Source: an archaeon
GTDB taxonomy: Archaea; Thermoproteota; Nitrososphaeria; Nitrososphaerales; UBA183
Length of the DNA stretch: 64,000 bases
Assembly: GCA_021828185.1 (NCBI GenBank)
Contig: JAKASI010000001.1
Location: forward strand, 124,001-188,000
Direction: 5' to 3'
This document shows, one piece after another, positions 41,661-50,847 of this stretch; position 1 is the stretch's first letter, and every line of letters starts with the position of its first letter. The position numbers were made by a program, and so were the translations under genes. The notes under the pieces were generated by a model. It was not told the DNA's origin. It searched no databases and saw only the letters and a list, made by a program, of their open reading frames with translations.

Positions 41661-42200
41661 TCAGTCGGGCTTTGCCTGGTGACCGACCACGTAAAGGTGG
41701 ACGTTCTCGAGAGACTCGATGGGTTTCCAGTCGGGGAAGCGGTGCTCCACAGAGACCACTCTGCCGCCTTCGGGCATCTCTCTGGCGACCTTCTCCTGGA
41801 GCCTCCTCATCAAGAGGGGGGTCAGAAAGAAGAAGACCTTCGAAGAACCGCCCAGGTCCAAGTCGAGCAGATTGCCCCGGCGGATGACGACCTTCGCAGA
41901 GACCCCACGCCTTCCCGCGTTCATCCTCGCTGTGCGGCAGCGCAGCGGGTCCACCTCCACGCCTGTCGCCGAAACCCCGTATCGTCTTGCGAAGAAGATC
42001 ACCGCTCCGCCGAAGCCCGACCCGAGGTCGCACACGGCATCCCCTTCCTTCAGCTGCAACAGCGATGCCGCCGCTTCGAGCTGTCTCTTCGGGGTCGGAG
42101 CCCAGCCTGACCCCCACAGCAGTCCGGAGAGGAAGAGATACCCCCACGCTGCCGCGAAGGCGAACAGCCCCCAGGCGATGACGATGTGCCACGCGACCAT
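41661..42200 (-). CDS. SAM-dependent methyltransferase with N-terminal membrane helix
   Basis: From the ATG at 42200, 25 bases after the minus-strand TATA box AGATATACC, it is 179 residues. An N-terminal membrane helix (about residues 5-27) is followed by KRQLEAAASLLQLKEGDAV and the SAM motif CDLGSGFGGAVIFFARR, then ATGVEVDPLR (motif II acidic residue) and VVIRRGNLLDLDL. The arrangement resembles the FAM173/ATPSCKMT group, which methylates lysine in membrane-associated proteins; the substrate here is unknown. Longer upstream starts lie in promoter DNA. Confidence 0.75.
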   Translation of the reverse strand: MVAWHIVIAWGLFAFAAAWGYLFLSGLLWGSGWAPTPKRQLEAAASLLQLKEGDAVCDLGSGFGGAVIFFARRYGVSATGVEVDPLRCRTARMNAGRRGVSAKVVIRRGNLLDLDLGGSSKVFFFLTPLLMRRLQEKVAREMPEGGRVVSVEHRFPDWKPIESLENVHLYVVGHQAKPD

Positions 42201-42290
42201 ATGCGAACGGGCGCCGGCCCGGTATATCTGGCTAGTTCGCAAAGGACGAAGGCTCTGACTCTTATAATATCGGCGCTTGAAGTCACCACC

Positions 42291-42604
42291 GTGAAGATAG
42301 CCGATGTGAAGGAGGGGCAGCAGCACATCGACTTGACCGGCGAGGTGGTCGAATCGGCCGAGACCTATGAGCGGTTCATGGGGCTGGACTTCGGACGTTC
42401 GAACCCGTGACCTGCCCGCTCAGGGACGTCGTCGTCAGGGACGAGACGGGTTCAATCAGCGTGCGGCTGGTGGGCGAGGAGTGGTGCGACCTGGGCGAGG
42501 TCGGGAACGTTCTCTCCATCAGGAACTGCTATGCGACCATAAAGGAGAACGACGACCTTTCCCTGATCGTGCGAGAAGGGGCGTCCGTGGAGAGAGCGAA
42601 GTAA
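42291..42604 (+). pseudogene. OB-fold (RPA/SOSS-B-like) nucleic-acid-binding protein, frame broken once
   Basis: GTG at 42291 lies 26 bases after the TATA box CTTATAATAT. The first frame encodes VKIADVKEGQQHIDLTGEVV and runs out at 42410. The second frame carries on with TFEPVTCPLRDVVVRD, ETGSISVRLVGEEW and VGNVLSIRNCYATIKENDD. Together they make a single OB-fold of the type in single-stranded-DNA-binding proteins (RPA-like, SOSS-B-like), with the usual Asp-Glu-Thr-Gly-Ser-Ile strand. Adding one G to GGGG at 42380-42383 would join the frames into about 104 residues. So this is a recent frameshift or an assembly error in an otherwise intact gene. Confidence 0.72.
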
Positions 42605-42623
42605 CCGGGGGATGGGCCCCACA

Positions 42624-43415
42624 CTACAGGCTCGTCGCCATCCCGGCTGCCTCAGAGCGCAAGTTCTTCTCCAGGAACGACCAGACCTTGTTCCACCCGT
42701 CCACGGCCTGTTCCTGCCTGTAACCCGGGGTGTGGTAGTAGAAGAAACCATGGCCCGCCCCTGGATAGCTGTGGAACTCGTGGGCCTTTCCCAGCCTCTT
42801 CAGCTCAGCGTCGATTTGCGCCACCTGCCCGGGGTCGGGGTTCCTATCCTCCTGACCGAAGAGCCCCAGGAGAGGGCAGGACAGGCCGGCCGCGTAGTCA
42901 AGCGGGGAGACCGGGGCGTTGGGGACGAGGTCCTCTTTCTTCATTACCACCGACCCTCCCCACAGGTCAACGGCCGCGTCGAGCGACCTGGTCCTGCACG
43001 CGACAAGGAAGACATGGCGCCCCCCTGAGCAGGAACCGAAGCCACCCACCCTGCCATTGCTGGTCGGCAGTGACCTCAGGTACGCGGCCGCATTCGAGAC
43101 ATCAGCTACGACGTCGTCATCATGGACCCCTCCTGCGGCCCGCATCTTGGAGGTGACCTCCTCCGGCGTGCCATGGCCGAAGCCGAAGTAGAGGTTCGGG
43201 CAGATGGAATTGTACCCATGATGGGCGAACTTCCTCGTGGTCTCCTTGTACCATTCGTCCCATCCCGGCCGGTGATGGACAAGAACGACCCCGGGGAAGG
43301 GACCGGGGCCCAGGGGGCGGGCGAAGTAGGCGTTGATCCGGAGGCCCTTGTGCCCTTCGACCACGACAGTCTCGGAGAGCATCCCTTCGTACATGTCGGT
43401 GGTGTAGTGTCTCAT
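42624..43415 (-). CDS. Dienelactone-hydrolase-family alpha/beta hydrolase
   Basis: A 263-residue enzyme with the DLH triad: nucleophile Cys129 in GFGSCSGGRH, Asp190 in FGQED and His222 in GAGHGF. The N-terminal ARPLGPGPFPGVVLVHHRPG is the oxyanion region. DLH enzymes hydrolyse dienelactone and other esters or lactones in the cytoplasm. Its ATG lies 27 bases after the minus-strand TATA element GATTTAACG. The natural substrate is not evident from context. Confidence 0.85.
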   Translation of the reverse strand: MRHYTTDMYEGMLSETVVVEGHKGLRINAYFARPLGPGPFPGVVLVHHRPGWDEWYKETTRKFAHHGYNSICPNLYFGFGHGTPEEVTSKMRAAGGVHDDDVVADVSNAAAYLRSLPTSNGRVGGFGSCSGGRHVFLVACRTRSLDAAVDLWGGSVVMKKEDLVPNAPVSPLDYAAGLSCPLLGLFGQEDRNPDPGQVAQIDAELKRLGKAHEFHSYPGAGHGFFYYHTPGYRQEQAVDGWNKVWSFLEKNLRSEAAGMATSL

Positions 43416-43550
43416 GGGCGGGTTCTCGGCGTCGGCGTTAAATCGATTCCGTGAAAGCGGCGCGGCGGTCCCGGGGGACTCTTTCGTCCTCGAATCTGCG
43501 CTGAGTCGTCGTCTTCCCCGCCCTTCCTGACGACGGCCCTGACGAGGTGC

Positions 43551-43775
43551 GTGGTCGGACCGGTCCTTGCCCTGCTGTTGGCACTCCCCTTCGGCGGGGG
43601 ATCAGCAGTCTACCTGCAGATGGTCTTCGAGGCGGCGATGCCGCCAGCCATAGTCAACACTCTCATCTCACACGTCTATGGGTTCGACTCCGACTCTTCG
43701 GCCAAGTGGACGACCATCCTCACCCCGCCCAACACCGTCGAAGCTGTCGCGTTGCTCTTCATTCTAGGAGGGTGA
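43551..43775 (+). CDS. Possible small membrane protein
   Basis: A 74-codon frame from GTG with a hydrophobic start (VGPVLALLLALPFGGGSAVYL) and a hydrophobic end (AVALLFILGG). It could be a two-helix membrane protein. No TATA box or known family supports it, and the GC-rich DNA makes chance frames likely. The rest of the interval between 43416 and 43876 contains a tRNA-like T-arm (43828-43838) and nothing else I can support. Confidence 0.3.
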   Translation: MVGPVLALLLALPFGGGSAVYLQMVFEAAMPPAIVNTLISHVYGFDSDSSAKWTTILTPPNTVEAVALLFILGG

Positions 43776-43808
43776 CTCGAGCAAACGACGTGACGAGCAT
43801 GTGGTCAT

Positions 43809-43838
43809 CGGTTCGCGTCACGGCGTAGGTTCAAATCC
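43809..43838 (+). other. tRNA 3'-half-like sequence
   Basis: CGGTTCGCG, ten bases, then GGTTCAAATCC (a T-loop). The same two words at the same spacing occur at 55768-55797. No matching 5' tRNA half is found, so this is not called as a tRNA; it may be a remnant of a tRNA end used as an attachment site. Confidence 0.3.
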
Positions 43839-43876
43839 TTCTTCCACGCAAACTCGGCGAGGTCTCGTTCAGACAG

Positions 43877-45023
43877 TTGAGTCTGCCAGCCGGAGGCATT
43901 TCTTCCCAGGCAGACCGGCGTGCCATGGACTGGCTCCTCGAGGAACGCCAGCCTCCGGTGAAGTACCGCACCCTAACTGAGCTGCAGGGGCGGTCAGAGA
44001 AGGACCCTGAGGTGAAGCGTGCGAGAAAGGGGATCACGGAGGTTGGCTGGGCGAAGGACATACTGGACGAGCAGCTTCCGGGCGGGAGCTGGGTTCAAGA
44101 AAAGAGCCTCTTCTCGCCGACGTTCCACGCGACTTTCTGGAAGCTGCTTGTGTTGTCCGACCTGGGCCTCACGAAAGAAGACCCTCGGATTGACAAGGCC
44201 TGTCAGCTGTGGATGAAACGCAACGGGACAAAGGACGGCGGATTCAGTTCGAGCGGCAAGGCCGGCGGCCACCTCTGCATCACAGGAAACTCCGCCCGCG
44301 CCCTGGTCAAGTTCGGATATGCTGACCACCCCAAGGTGAAAAGGGCCTTCGAATGGATCGTGAAGAACCAGGCGGAGAAGGGCGGATGGTCCTGCTGGAA
44401 CTTCGGCAAGCACCCCTACCGCAAGAGGACTCTCGATTCCTGGGAACCTCTGAGCGCCTTCGCCGTACCCCCGACAGAAGTGGACGCGGAGCATGAAACA
44501 GGCCTGCGAAAGGGGCGCGGAGTTCTTCCTGGAAAGGGAGCTCCACAAGGAAGGAGCCCGCTGGGAGCCATGGTACCGTTTCCACTATCCGGTCCACTAT
44601 TACTACGACCTGCTCGTCGGGCTTGATTTCATGACGGCACTGGGGTACTCAGAGGATGAGAGGCTAGGATACGCCATCTCTCTGCTGAAGGAAAAGCGAA
44701 GGCAGGACGGGAGGTGGGTTCTCGACTCCAACCGCCCCGAAGAGTCGGCCGCCCTGACAGTCTGGAAGAAAAAGCACCCTAGCTCCAAGGACTTCACGCC
44801 ACTTGTCCTCGAGCAGGCCGGCCAGCCCAGCAAGATGATCACACTGACTGCGATGAAGGTTCTGGCCCGCATCGGCGCAGCAGGCCGAGTCTGGGTAACA
44901 GGCTGCGCTGTCAAGTCCCATGCTTCGGGCGACCCCGAACTGGATCGCGATTGCCGAAGCACCCATGCCCCGCGCAGCAAGACAGTAGGGTGCGACGGAC
45001 TCCCGGTCCCTTCTGGGGAGTGA
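43877..45023 (+). pseudogene. Terpenoid-cyclase/prenyltransferase-fold protein, frame broken once
   Basis: The first frame (from TTG; ATG at 43925 reading MDWLLEERQPPVKYRTL is an alternative start) contains repeats of the alpha-toroid type: GGSWVQEKSLFSPTFHATFW, TKDGGFSSSGKAGGHLCITG and EKGGWSCWNFGKHPYRKRT. After LSAFAV the similarity jumps to another frame: PRQKWTRSMKQACERGAEFF, then WYRFHYPVHYYYDLLVGLDF and DGRWVLDSNRPEES. Removing one C from the CCCCC run at 44468-44472 joins the frames into one protein of about 380 residues. Proteins of this kind (squalene-hopene-cyclase-like repeats) are frequent in archaea with unknown function. The broken frame is either a mutation or an assembly error. 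Confidence 0.7.
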
Positions 45024-45205
45024 GGCATTCGTGATGGAATCCTCCGACTCAGGCCCTCAGCAAGGCGGCTCCTCCAGCACCTTGCTCATGCTGCCGGATG
45101 ACTGCGCACGGCCAAGTGCCGGCATGCACTGATCCAAATGTTCTCAGATTTGAGAAACGCTCGCCTGTCCTAAATAGACACGGCGGCGGGTAAAACCTAG
45201 GCTCC

Positions 45206-45409
45206 ATGGCGAAGATTGCCCTCTGGCAGGTGATTTTCTGCACCGTCTTCGTCCTCGCCCTCCCCACCTACTTACCCGACCTCTCCTGGGCTGTATACCT
45301 GGTCGCCTGCCTGGCTCTGTTCGGCCTCTGGGCGGCGGTCATCTATGATCTCAAAAGGCGCTGGCGTTCTATCTTGCAGAGATACTTCCACAAGGAAGAG
45401 GGTCGCTAG
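45206..45409 (+). CDS. Small two-helix membrane protein
   Basis: A 67-residue protein with two membrane helices (about residues 6-22 and 30-47) and a basic C-terminal tail (LKRRWRSILQRYFHKEE) that would face the cytoplasm. Its ATG lies about 33 bases after CTAAATAG. The gene is convergent with the P-type ATPase gene and ends 25 bases from it. Function unknown. Confidence 0.5.
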   Translation: MAKIALWQVIFCTVFVLALPTYLPDLSWAVYLVACLALFGLWAAVIYDLKRRWRSILQRYFHKEEGR

Positions 45410-45434
45410 CCTGGGATTCCCAGGTCCCCATGAA

Positions 45435-47306
45435 CTATCGCGCCCTCAGGGCATTCAGAATGACCACCACGTCAAGTACCTCCTGCATGATCGCCCCAAT
45501 CGCCGGCGGGATGTAGCCGACAGCGGCAATCCCCATCAGGACGAAGCTCCCGCCCATTCCGAAGAAAATGCTTTGCTTCGCGATGTGGAGCATCCTCTGG
45601 CCTATCATGACTCCCTCGCCCACCTTGGTCACGTCGTCAACCAGAAGCACCATGTCGGCAGCCTCAGCCGAGATGCCAGTCCCGTGGGCTCCCATGGCAA
45701 CCCCGACCGTGGCAGTTGCCAATGCCGGAGCGTCATTGATGCCGTCGCCGACCATGATGGACGTCCGGTATTGTTCGGTCAGTCTCCTTACCGCGTTCGC
45801 TTTCTGTTCCGGGAGGAGGTTTGCCTCCACCTTGGCGATACCGGCCTCCCTGGCGATTGTGCCTGCGTTCACCGCGCTGTCACCGGTGAGCATGACAGTC
45901 TGTTCCACCCCCAGGTCTCTGAGCTTCTGAATCAGGACCTGGACGCCAGGTCGAAGTTGGTCCTTGAAGGTGACGATTCCCGCGGGCCGGCCATCGACTG
46001 CCATGAACGAGACCAGGCTTCCCTTCAGCTGGGCTTCTGTGAGGACCTCTTCCAACTTCGAGTCGAAGCTCCTTCCGATGGACCCTTCAACCAGCCTCTG
46101 CGAGCCCAGGACAACCTTCTTGCCCTCGACTAGGGCTTCGACCCCCTGCCCGGCGATTTCCCGGAAGTCGACGGCTGGGAAGAGCTCGCCGTATCTCTCT
46201 CTTCCTTCCCTTGCCATGGAGACCGCCACCGGATGCGACGACAGCTGTTCGACGCTTGCGGCAAGCTTCAGCAGTTCATCCGGTTCTCCATCCAACGAGA
46301 CGACGCGGTCGATGACGGGAGTCCCGTAGGTCAGCGTACCCGTCTTGTCGAAGATGACCACGCGACCCCTCCCGACTTGTTCAATGGCCGCCCCGCTCTT
46401 GACGATGATGCTCTCCTTGGCAGCCCTGTTAACCCCGCTGATTACTGCGAGCGGGGTCGCGAGAATCAGCGGACAGGGGGTCGCTACGACCAATACCGCC
46501 AGGAAGGCGTCGACGCTCCTGGTTACCATCAGGCTGACTGCCGCGATTATCGCTGTAACCGGGGTGAACCAGATGGCATACCTGTCAGCGAGCCTCTCGA
46601 TGGGGGGTCGCTCCGCCTGAGCCCTCCTCACAAGGTCGACAATCCTTGCGTACTGGCTCTCTCCGCTGATTCGAGTCGCAACCATCTCGAACGGCATGCC
46701 CACATTGACGCTCCCGCTCAGAAGAGGGTCTCCCTCCCTCTTCATCCGTGGAAGAGGCTCTCCTGTCAGCGCCGACTCGTCCACCGAAGCCGCCTCCGAC
46801 TTGACCGACCCGTCGACGGGGATGAGGTCGCCGGGCCGCACCACCAGGGTGTCGCCGACAGTCACCTCCTCGACTTTCACCTCGACCAGCGTATCGTTCT
46901 TCTTGCGCCTGGCCAGGCGGGGGGCGCGCGCGATGAGCTCCTCGAGCGAAGAGGATGCCTTCCTGAACCCATAGTCGTCGATGGCCTCTCCTCCGGTCTG
47001 CATCAGCACGATGATCACTCCTGCGAACGCTTCATCTGTCAGAATCGCCGTGACGATAGCAAGCATAGCCACGATGTCGGCCGCGAACCTCCGCTTCAGC
47101 ATGCCTGACACGGTCTTTGCGACGACTGGCGCGCCGCCTACCACGAGCGTCCCGTACCAGACCCACCTCGCAACGCCGGGGCTTCCCAGAACAAGCTGTT
47201 CGGCTGCTCCCATGACGAGTCCGGCCAGAGCGACGAACGGGAGGGGGTAGAACCTCAGAGCCACTGCGAGCTTGGACCTCCTTCCCGGAGCCGGATTGAC
47301 GGCCAT
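45435..47306 (-). CDS. Heavy-metal P-type ATPase (P1B)
   Basis: A 623-residue metal pump. It has the TGEP dephosphorylation motif (181-184), the metal-binding TPCPL in membrane helix 6 (276-280), the phosphorylated Asp320 in DKTGTLT, SSHPVA in the nucleotide domain and [10 protein letters not shown] near the end. There is no N-terminal metal-binding (HMA) domain and the N-terminus is short. The Cys-Pro motif places it among P1B pumps that export Cu, Zn, Cd or Co; the exact ion cannot be assigned. A TTAAT element lies about 28 bases before its ATG. Confidence 0.9.
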   Translation of the reverse strand: MAVNPAPGRRSKLAVALRFYPLPFVALAGLVMGAAEQLVLGSPGVARWVWYGTLVVGGAPVVAKTVSGMLKRRFAADIVAMLAIVTAILTDEAFAGVIIVLMQTGGEAIDDYGFRKASSSLEELIARAPRLARRKKNDTLVEVKVEEVTVGDTLVVRPGDLIPVDGSVKSEAASVDESALTGEPLPRMKREGDPLLSGSVNVGMPFEMVATRISGESQYARIVDLVRRAQAERPPIERLADRYAIWFTPVTAIIAAVSLMVTRSVDAFLAVLVVATPCPLILATPLAVISGVNRAAKESIIVKSGAAIEQVGRGRVVIFDKTGTLTYGTPVIDRVVSLDGEPDELLKLAASVEQLSSHPVAVSMAREGRERYGELFPAVDFREIAGQGVEALVEGKKVVLGSQRLVEGSIGRSFDSKLEEVLTEAQLKGSLVSFMAVDGRPAGIVTFKDQLRPGVQVLIQKLRDLGVEQTVMLTGDSAVNAGTIAREAGIAKVEANLLPEQKANAVRRLTEQYRTSIMVGDGINDAPALATATVGVAMGAHGTGISAEAADMVLLVDDVTKVGEGVMIGQRMLHIAKQSIFFGMGGSFVLMGIAAVGYIPPAIGAIMQEVLDVVVILNALRAR

Positions 47307-47402
47307 TATTGGCCCGTCTCGGCATCCGAGAATTAAGACAGTAGGACGCTTCTCAGAGGTGGTAACGCCGAAGCGTGTCCTGGGGTGTGGTACCGCGCCA
47401 TC

Positions 47403-47837
47403 TCATCTGATGATTAGCACCGGACAGCGGGCATGTTGCACCACACCGCTGGAGACGCTCCCCATGAGCAGCTTCTTGAAACCGCCCAGCCCTCGAGCAC
47501 CCATCACGATTACGTCGCTCTTCCAGTCTGTCGAGTAGCTGACGATCGTCTCTACTATGGACCAGCGAGCTCTTACGATTTCAGCTTGGGCCTTGACCCC
47601 TCCCTTCTGAATCAAGGCAATGCCATTATGGATCACATCAGCAGCTTCCTTCTCCTGCGTCCTGTAGTAGTCTTCAGCTAGTGGAGCCGTATAGATGCTC
47701 AGAGTAGGGATCACATGAACCACCCTCACTTCCGACCCCATCTTCTTGGCCAAGAAAGCTGCCATCTCACAGGCCCTCAGCGAGCTGTCCGACCCATCGA
47801 AGGGGACAAGGATTCGACCGAACGAAGGAGTGGCCAC
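47403..47837 (-). CDS. Universal stress protein (UspA family), ATP-binding type
   Basis: A 144-residue protein starting at GTG. It has RILVPFDGSDSSLRACEMA at the N-terminus and the ATP-binding pattern Gly-x2-Gly-x9-Gly-Ser in GARGLGGFKKLLMGSVSS, ending in ARCPVLIIR. UspA proteins bind nucleotides and respond to stress. Its GTG is 30 bases from the TATA box it shares with the divergent small gene. Confidence 0.9.
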   Translation of the reverse strand: MATPSFGRILVPFDGSDSSLRACEMAAFLAKKMGSEVRVVHVIPTLSIYTAPLAEDYYRTQEKEAADVIHNGIALIQKGGVKAQAEIVRARWSIVETIVSYSTDWKSDVIVMGARGLGGFKKLLMGSVSSGVVQHARCPVLIIR

Positions 47838-47863
47838 GTTCCGCTCAGGGTCCTTCGCGTCTC

Positions 47864-47871
47864 CTTTAAGC
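47864..47871. promoter_or_regulatory. Shared bidirectional TATA box
   Basis: CTTTAAGC, centred 30 bases from the leftward uspA GTG and 25 bases from the rightward ATG at 47892. Both would give leaderless transcripts from one element. Confidence 0.5.
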
Positions 47872-47891
47872 TCGTCAGGCGATTCTCAAAT

Positions 47892-48062
47892 ATGGTAGCG
47901 TCAGCGCCGGCCGCGATTCTGGCCGTCATGTTTTCGCTTCTGCTGATGAGAGTTAATTGGGCCAAGGCCGCCAGAGTCGGTCGCCGCCGGGGGGCCCGGG
48001 GCCCTGTCGCCAGCCTGCGGGACCCTCTTCGACGGAGAAAGAGATCCAGAGTGCAACCGTAG
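47892..48062 (+). CDS. Small basic membrane-anchored protein (56 aa)
   Basis: Starts at ATG 25 bases after the shared TATA box, which is the main support. It has one N-terminal membrane helix (APAAILAVMFSLLLM) and a strongly basic tail with many arginines. No family is recognised. The frame is open further upstream through the promoter, but that part is unlikely to be coding. Confidence 0.4.
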   Translation: MVASAPAAILAVMFSLLLMRVNWAKAARVGRRRGARGPVASLRDPLRRRKRSRVQP

Positions 48063-48136
48063 GCCGACAAGTGAGGCTTCTCGGTGTGGGTTTCGCTGTT
48101 CGCAGGTTTCCATTCGGTTGATTCAAAGATGCCCCG

Positions 48137-49168
48137 CTAAATTCCCTGAGGGAGCTGGAACTGGACCAGAATACTGGCCACATACATTGCAAACAAGGAA
48201 GCTCCTGTCTTCAGCCCCACGCTCTTCTTGAACATCGGGACGATGGCAAGCACCGTGACCAAAGTGACCAGGACTACCTGATCGGTGAGTATGGGTGTGG
48301 GGGCAATCCGAGAATAGAAACCGCCGTAGGCCATGGCTCCGAAGACCGCCACTGCGAGGAGAAGTGTGTTGTTGAGAATCTTCGAACCGAGGACGTTGGC
48401 CACGGCTATGTTGGCGCCAGCCTCGCCTTTCCTCGCGAGAACCACCATGGACAGCTTCTCGGGCATCTCGCCAGCTATCGGGCTTATGATGACAGCCAGG
48501 ACGATTGCGGAGACCCCAGTGTCTGCGGCGAAACCCTTCAGCGCCTCGATGAACGGACCTGCGCCGAGGTAGATCCCGAGGGTGCCCGCCAAGAAGATCA
48601 ACGAAGCCTTCCGAACCGGACCATCACCGTTCAGTCCGAGGGGACCTCGAAGTGGTTGACCCTGTCCGGCGATGATCTCCGGTCCCCGACTGCCTCTTTC
48701 CATCCGTGTCTCCCTGAAGGCGAGTACAAGGTAAGCGACGAATAGGCCGGAAAAGACGACTCCATCTATGTAGTTGTACCCGTCGATGAAGAGGAGCGCG
48801 CCGATCATGCTCGTCAGGATGAGGAAGAGCTTGTCGAGCCCGAACCCGCTCATGTTCAACCCCTTCAGCGGCGCCCGGGAGAGCTTCGTGGTCGCGATCA
48901 GGAGCATCAACGCAAGCCCCAGCGTCATCATGAGCAGGTTGCTCCCCAGCCCTGAGCCGAGCGCGATCCCGTAGGAACCCTCGGCCGCAGCATAGACCAC
49001 GATGGCCAGCTCTGGCAACGTCGTGGCTACGCTCATCAGCGTCCTGCCTACGAATCTCCCGCCGTACCTTTTGGACAGGTGCTCCACGCCGTACGAAAGC
49101 AGATAGCTGGCCAGAATCAGTTCGAGGAGCCAGAATCCCATCGCCGCAAAGTCTTCTCCGGCCAACAC
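48137..49168 (-). CDS. Ca2+/cation antiporter (CaCA family)
   Basis: A 343-residue membrane protein with about ten helices and the two inverted alpha-repeats of the family: ATTLPELAIVV with GLGSNLLMM in the first half and SPIAGEMPEKLSMV with ANVLGSKILNN in the second. The acidic residues in these repeats bind calcium or sodium. It starts at TTG about 24 bases after the minus-strand TATA element CTTTTATC; ATG ten codons in (49141) is an alternative. It exchanges cations across the membrane. Confidence 0.87.
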   Translation of the reverse strand: MLAGEDFAAMGFWLLELILASYLLSYGVEHLSKRYGGRFVGRTLMSVATTLPELAIVVYAAAEGSYGIALGSGLGSNLLMMTLGLALMLLIATTKLSRAPLKGLNMSGFGLDKLFLILTSMIGALLFIDGYNYIDGVVFSGLFVAYLVLAFRETRMERGSRGPEIIAGQGQPLRGPLGLNGDGPVRKASLIFLAGTLGIYLGAGPFIEALKGFAADTGVSAIVLAVIISPIAGEMPEKLSMVVLARKGEAGANIAVANVLGSKILNNTLLLAVAVFGAMAYGGFYSRIAPTPILTDQVVLVTLVTVLAIVPMFKKSVGLKTGASLFAMYVASILVQFQLPQGI

Positions 49169-49415
49169 GCCTCTTTGTTCTGCGGGTGATAAAAGTGGGC
49201 TGTGCCAGATTACTCAGCGGAAGGGAGTACCTTCGAGCCTTCGCTTCGCGTTCAGTTCAGGGTTCGGGCGGCCGCAAGATGGTTCCACCAGTCTGCCCAT
49301 GCTGTCCAATTGCCACCGGAGGCTCGTCAGACAGGGCGAGGAGCAGGGGTAATGATGAAAGCGATTACGGTCTCCGGTCCCCGAACCAAGTTGGTTCGAA
49401 CTCAGTTGTCAGGTT

Positions 49416-50618
49416 CTATTTGATGCCAGCATCGCTTCCGGCTTTTCTCTTTCCCTCTTCCGACGCGCCTTCGCCCCAGCCGTCCCACAGGCGCCTGACC
49501 TCTCCCCATCTCTTGTCGGCCATCTCCGGCCCCTGGTAGCGGGCTCCAGGGTGGTCAAAGGCGGGACGAGAGTACGTCCCCCGCCTTAGCAGGCTCTCGA
49601 TGTTTTCTCGGTAGACATCATCCATGCGCCCGTGGGCAAAAGGTTCCTTCCTGAGCCACAGGTTCTTCGGGTGGATGGGCTCGTCGTACATGTGCTTGAA
49701 GACCTCTGTCCGAAGGTCTTTGGTCCAGTTCGAGTTGAGGTTCATCGTCCGGAAGTTGCGGAGTGCTTCGATGTCGATTACTGCGGCAACCATCGTGTTC
49801 GCGCCCGAGGCCGAGTAAGAAACAACATTGCCGTAGTAATCGACGATGTGAGAGTTGCCACCCGCAATGTCGATTGGGTCGCGCATCCTTGGGTGCAGGT
49901 AGACGGGTCCCACGTTCGGGCAGATCATGTACACGCTGTTGAACTGGGCGTGTCCTCTGTTCTGCGCCATCCATCCGCCGCCCCCCGGGTAGGAGTTCCC
50001 TGTCATCGGCATCGCTTCGCTTGGGCGGTAGACCACTTCGGCCCCGTTCAGGGCGAGAGCCCTTACCGCCTCGGGATACTCGCCGTCGCTGCAGCAGATG
50101 GTGCCGATATTGCCTATGTCGTCTGTGCGAAGGACAGGGTAGAACGCCTCGGTCCCCTCCCCGAAAAGCTCCACCCACCTGTCGTAGACATCATGGGGGG
50201 TGCATGATCTCTCCCGGCACCATACATGGTTCTTTGCCGCCCTGTGGACTATCTTTCCCCCAGGGGATATGACGAAGATTGTGTTGAAGAACCGACCAGG
50301 CATCACCTCCGGCCAGCGGGCCTTGCACTGGGCGATGATGTAGGTGTCATAGGTCTTAGCGAGCCCAGCCAGTCTGTCCGTCTCCTGGCCGGGAATGTCA
50401 ATGAATAGTTCCTTTGCAGCGAGAGTGTGGGGAATATCGAAGACCTCGTCGGTGAACCCTGTCATGGCCCCTTCGGCAAGCGCAACCAATCTCACAGGCA
50501 GGTTGATGTTGACCGTCGACACTGCCGCGTGGATGTTGTCCTCGATGGTCTCGAGGTTCACTCTGATGTGCTCGCGCCTGGCGATCCCGTGGACTATGGT
50601 CGATAGGCCAATCGCCAT
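49416..50618 (-). CDS. Nitrilase-superfamily amidase
   Basis: From the ATG at 50618 it is 400 residues (a TTG at 50666 gives 416). The catalytic triad is visible: Glu49 in ALAEGAM, Lys129 in RAAKNHV and Cys176 in TICCSDGEYPE, the usual Cys-x-Asp...Pro-Glu block. These enzymes hydrolyse aliphatic amides or nitriles in the cytoplasm. It is larger than typical nitrilases (about 300) because of a C-terminal extension with LWLRKEPFAHGRMDDVYREN and a 40-residue charged end. It is divergent from an amino-acid permease gene, with an inverted repeat between them, so uptake and hydrolysis of the same compound are likely coupled. Confidence 0.85.
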   Translation of the reverse strand: MAIGLSTIVHGIARREHIRVNLETIEDNIHAAVSTVNINLPVRLVALAEGAMTGFTDEVFDIPHTLAAKELFIDIPGQETDRLAGLAKTYDTYIIAQCKARWPEVMPGRFFNTIFVISPGGKIVHRAAKNHVWCRERSCTPHDVYDRWVELFGEGTEAFYPVLRTDDIGNIGTICCSDGEYPEAVRALALNGAEVVYRPSEAMPMTGNSYPGGGGWMAQNRGHAQFNSVYMICPNVGPVYLHPRMRDPIDIAGGNSHIVDYYGNVVSYSASGANTMVAAVIDIEALRNFRTMNLNSNWTKDLRTEVFKHMYDEPIHPKNLWLRKEPFAHGRMDDVYRENIESLLRRGTYSRPAFDHPGARYQGPEMADKRWGEVRRLWDGWGEGASEEGKRKAGSDAGIK

Positions 50619-50785
50619 GTACGGTGCGACGGGCTCTCTGGTTCGTGACCGCCGTCTAGAGGCCAATCATCACACCCGTGAGCGGACCTGAGTCTGGCTG
50701 GTGGCAGCCGGACCTGTTGAGGATGGCCAATGGCCGACGGTCTTCTCCCGCGGTCTTATCAATATTATACATGGGTGTCCAACAA

Positions 50786-50801
50786 TGTCCATTTTTGGAC
50801 A
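50786..50801. promoter_or_regulatory. Inverted repeat, probable operator
   Basis: TGTCCA-TTTT-TGGACA, a perfect 6-bp inverted repeat with a 4-base spacer. A further half-site TGTCCA lies at 50776-50781. The repeat is about 30 bases upstream of the permease start, next to the TATA-like CTTATTAA. It lies in the divergent region with the amidase gene and may bind a regulator of the Lrp type. Confidence 0.55.
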
Positions 50802-50847
50802 TATTTGGCAGACTTATTAACGGTAGCAAGGTTGGTTTCCAAGTCAG

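Noticed and set aside
43538..43857. An intron-containing tRNA from GCGTGG near 43541 to CCACGC near 43855
   Set aside because: The acceptor halves can pair for six bases and a T-loop is present, but no D-arm or anticodon arm lies between them, and the T-stem has mismatches.
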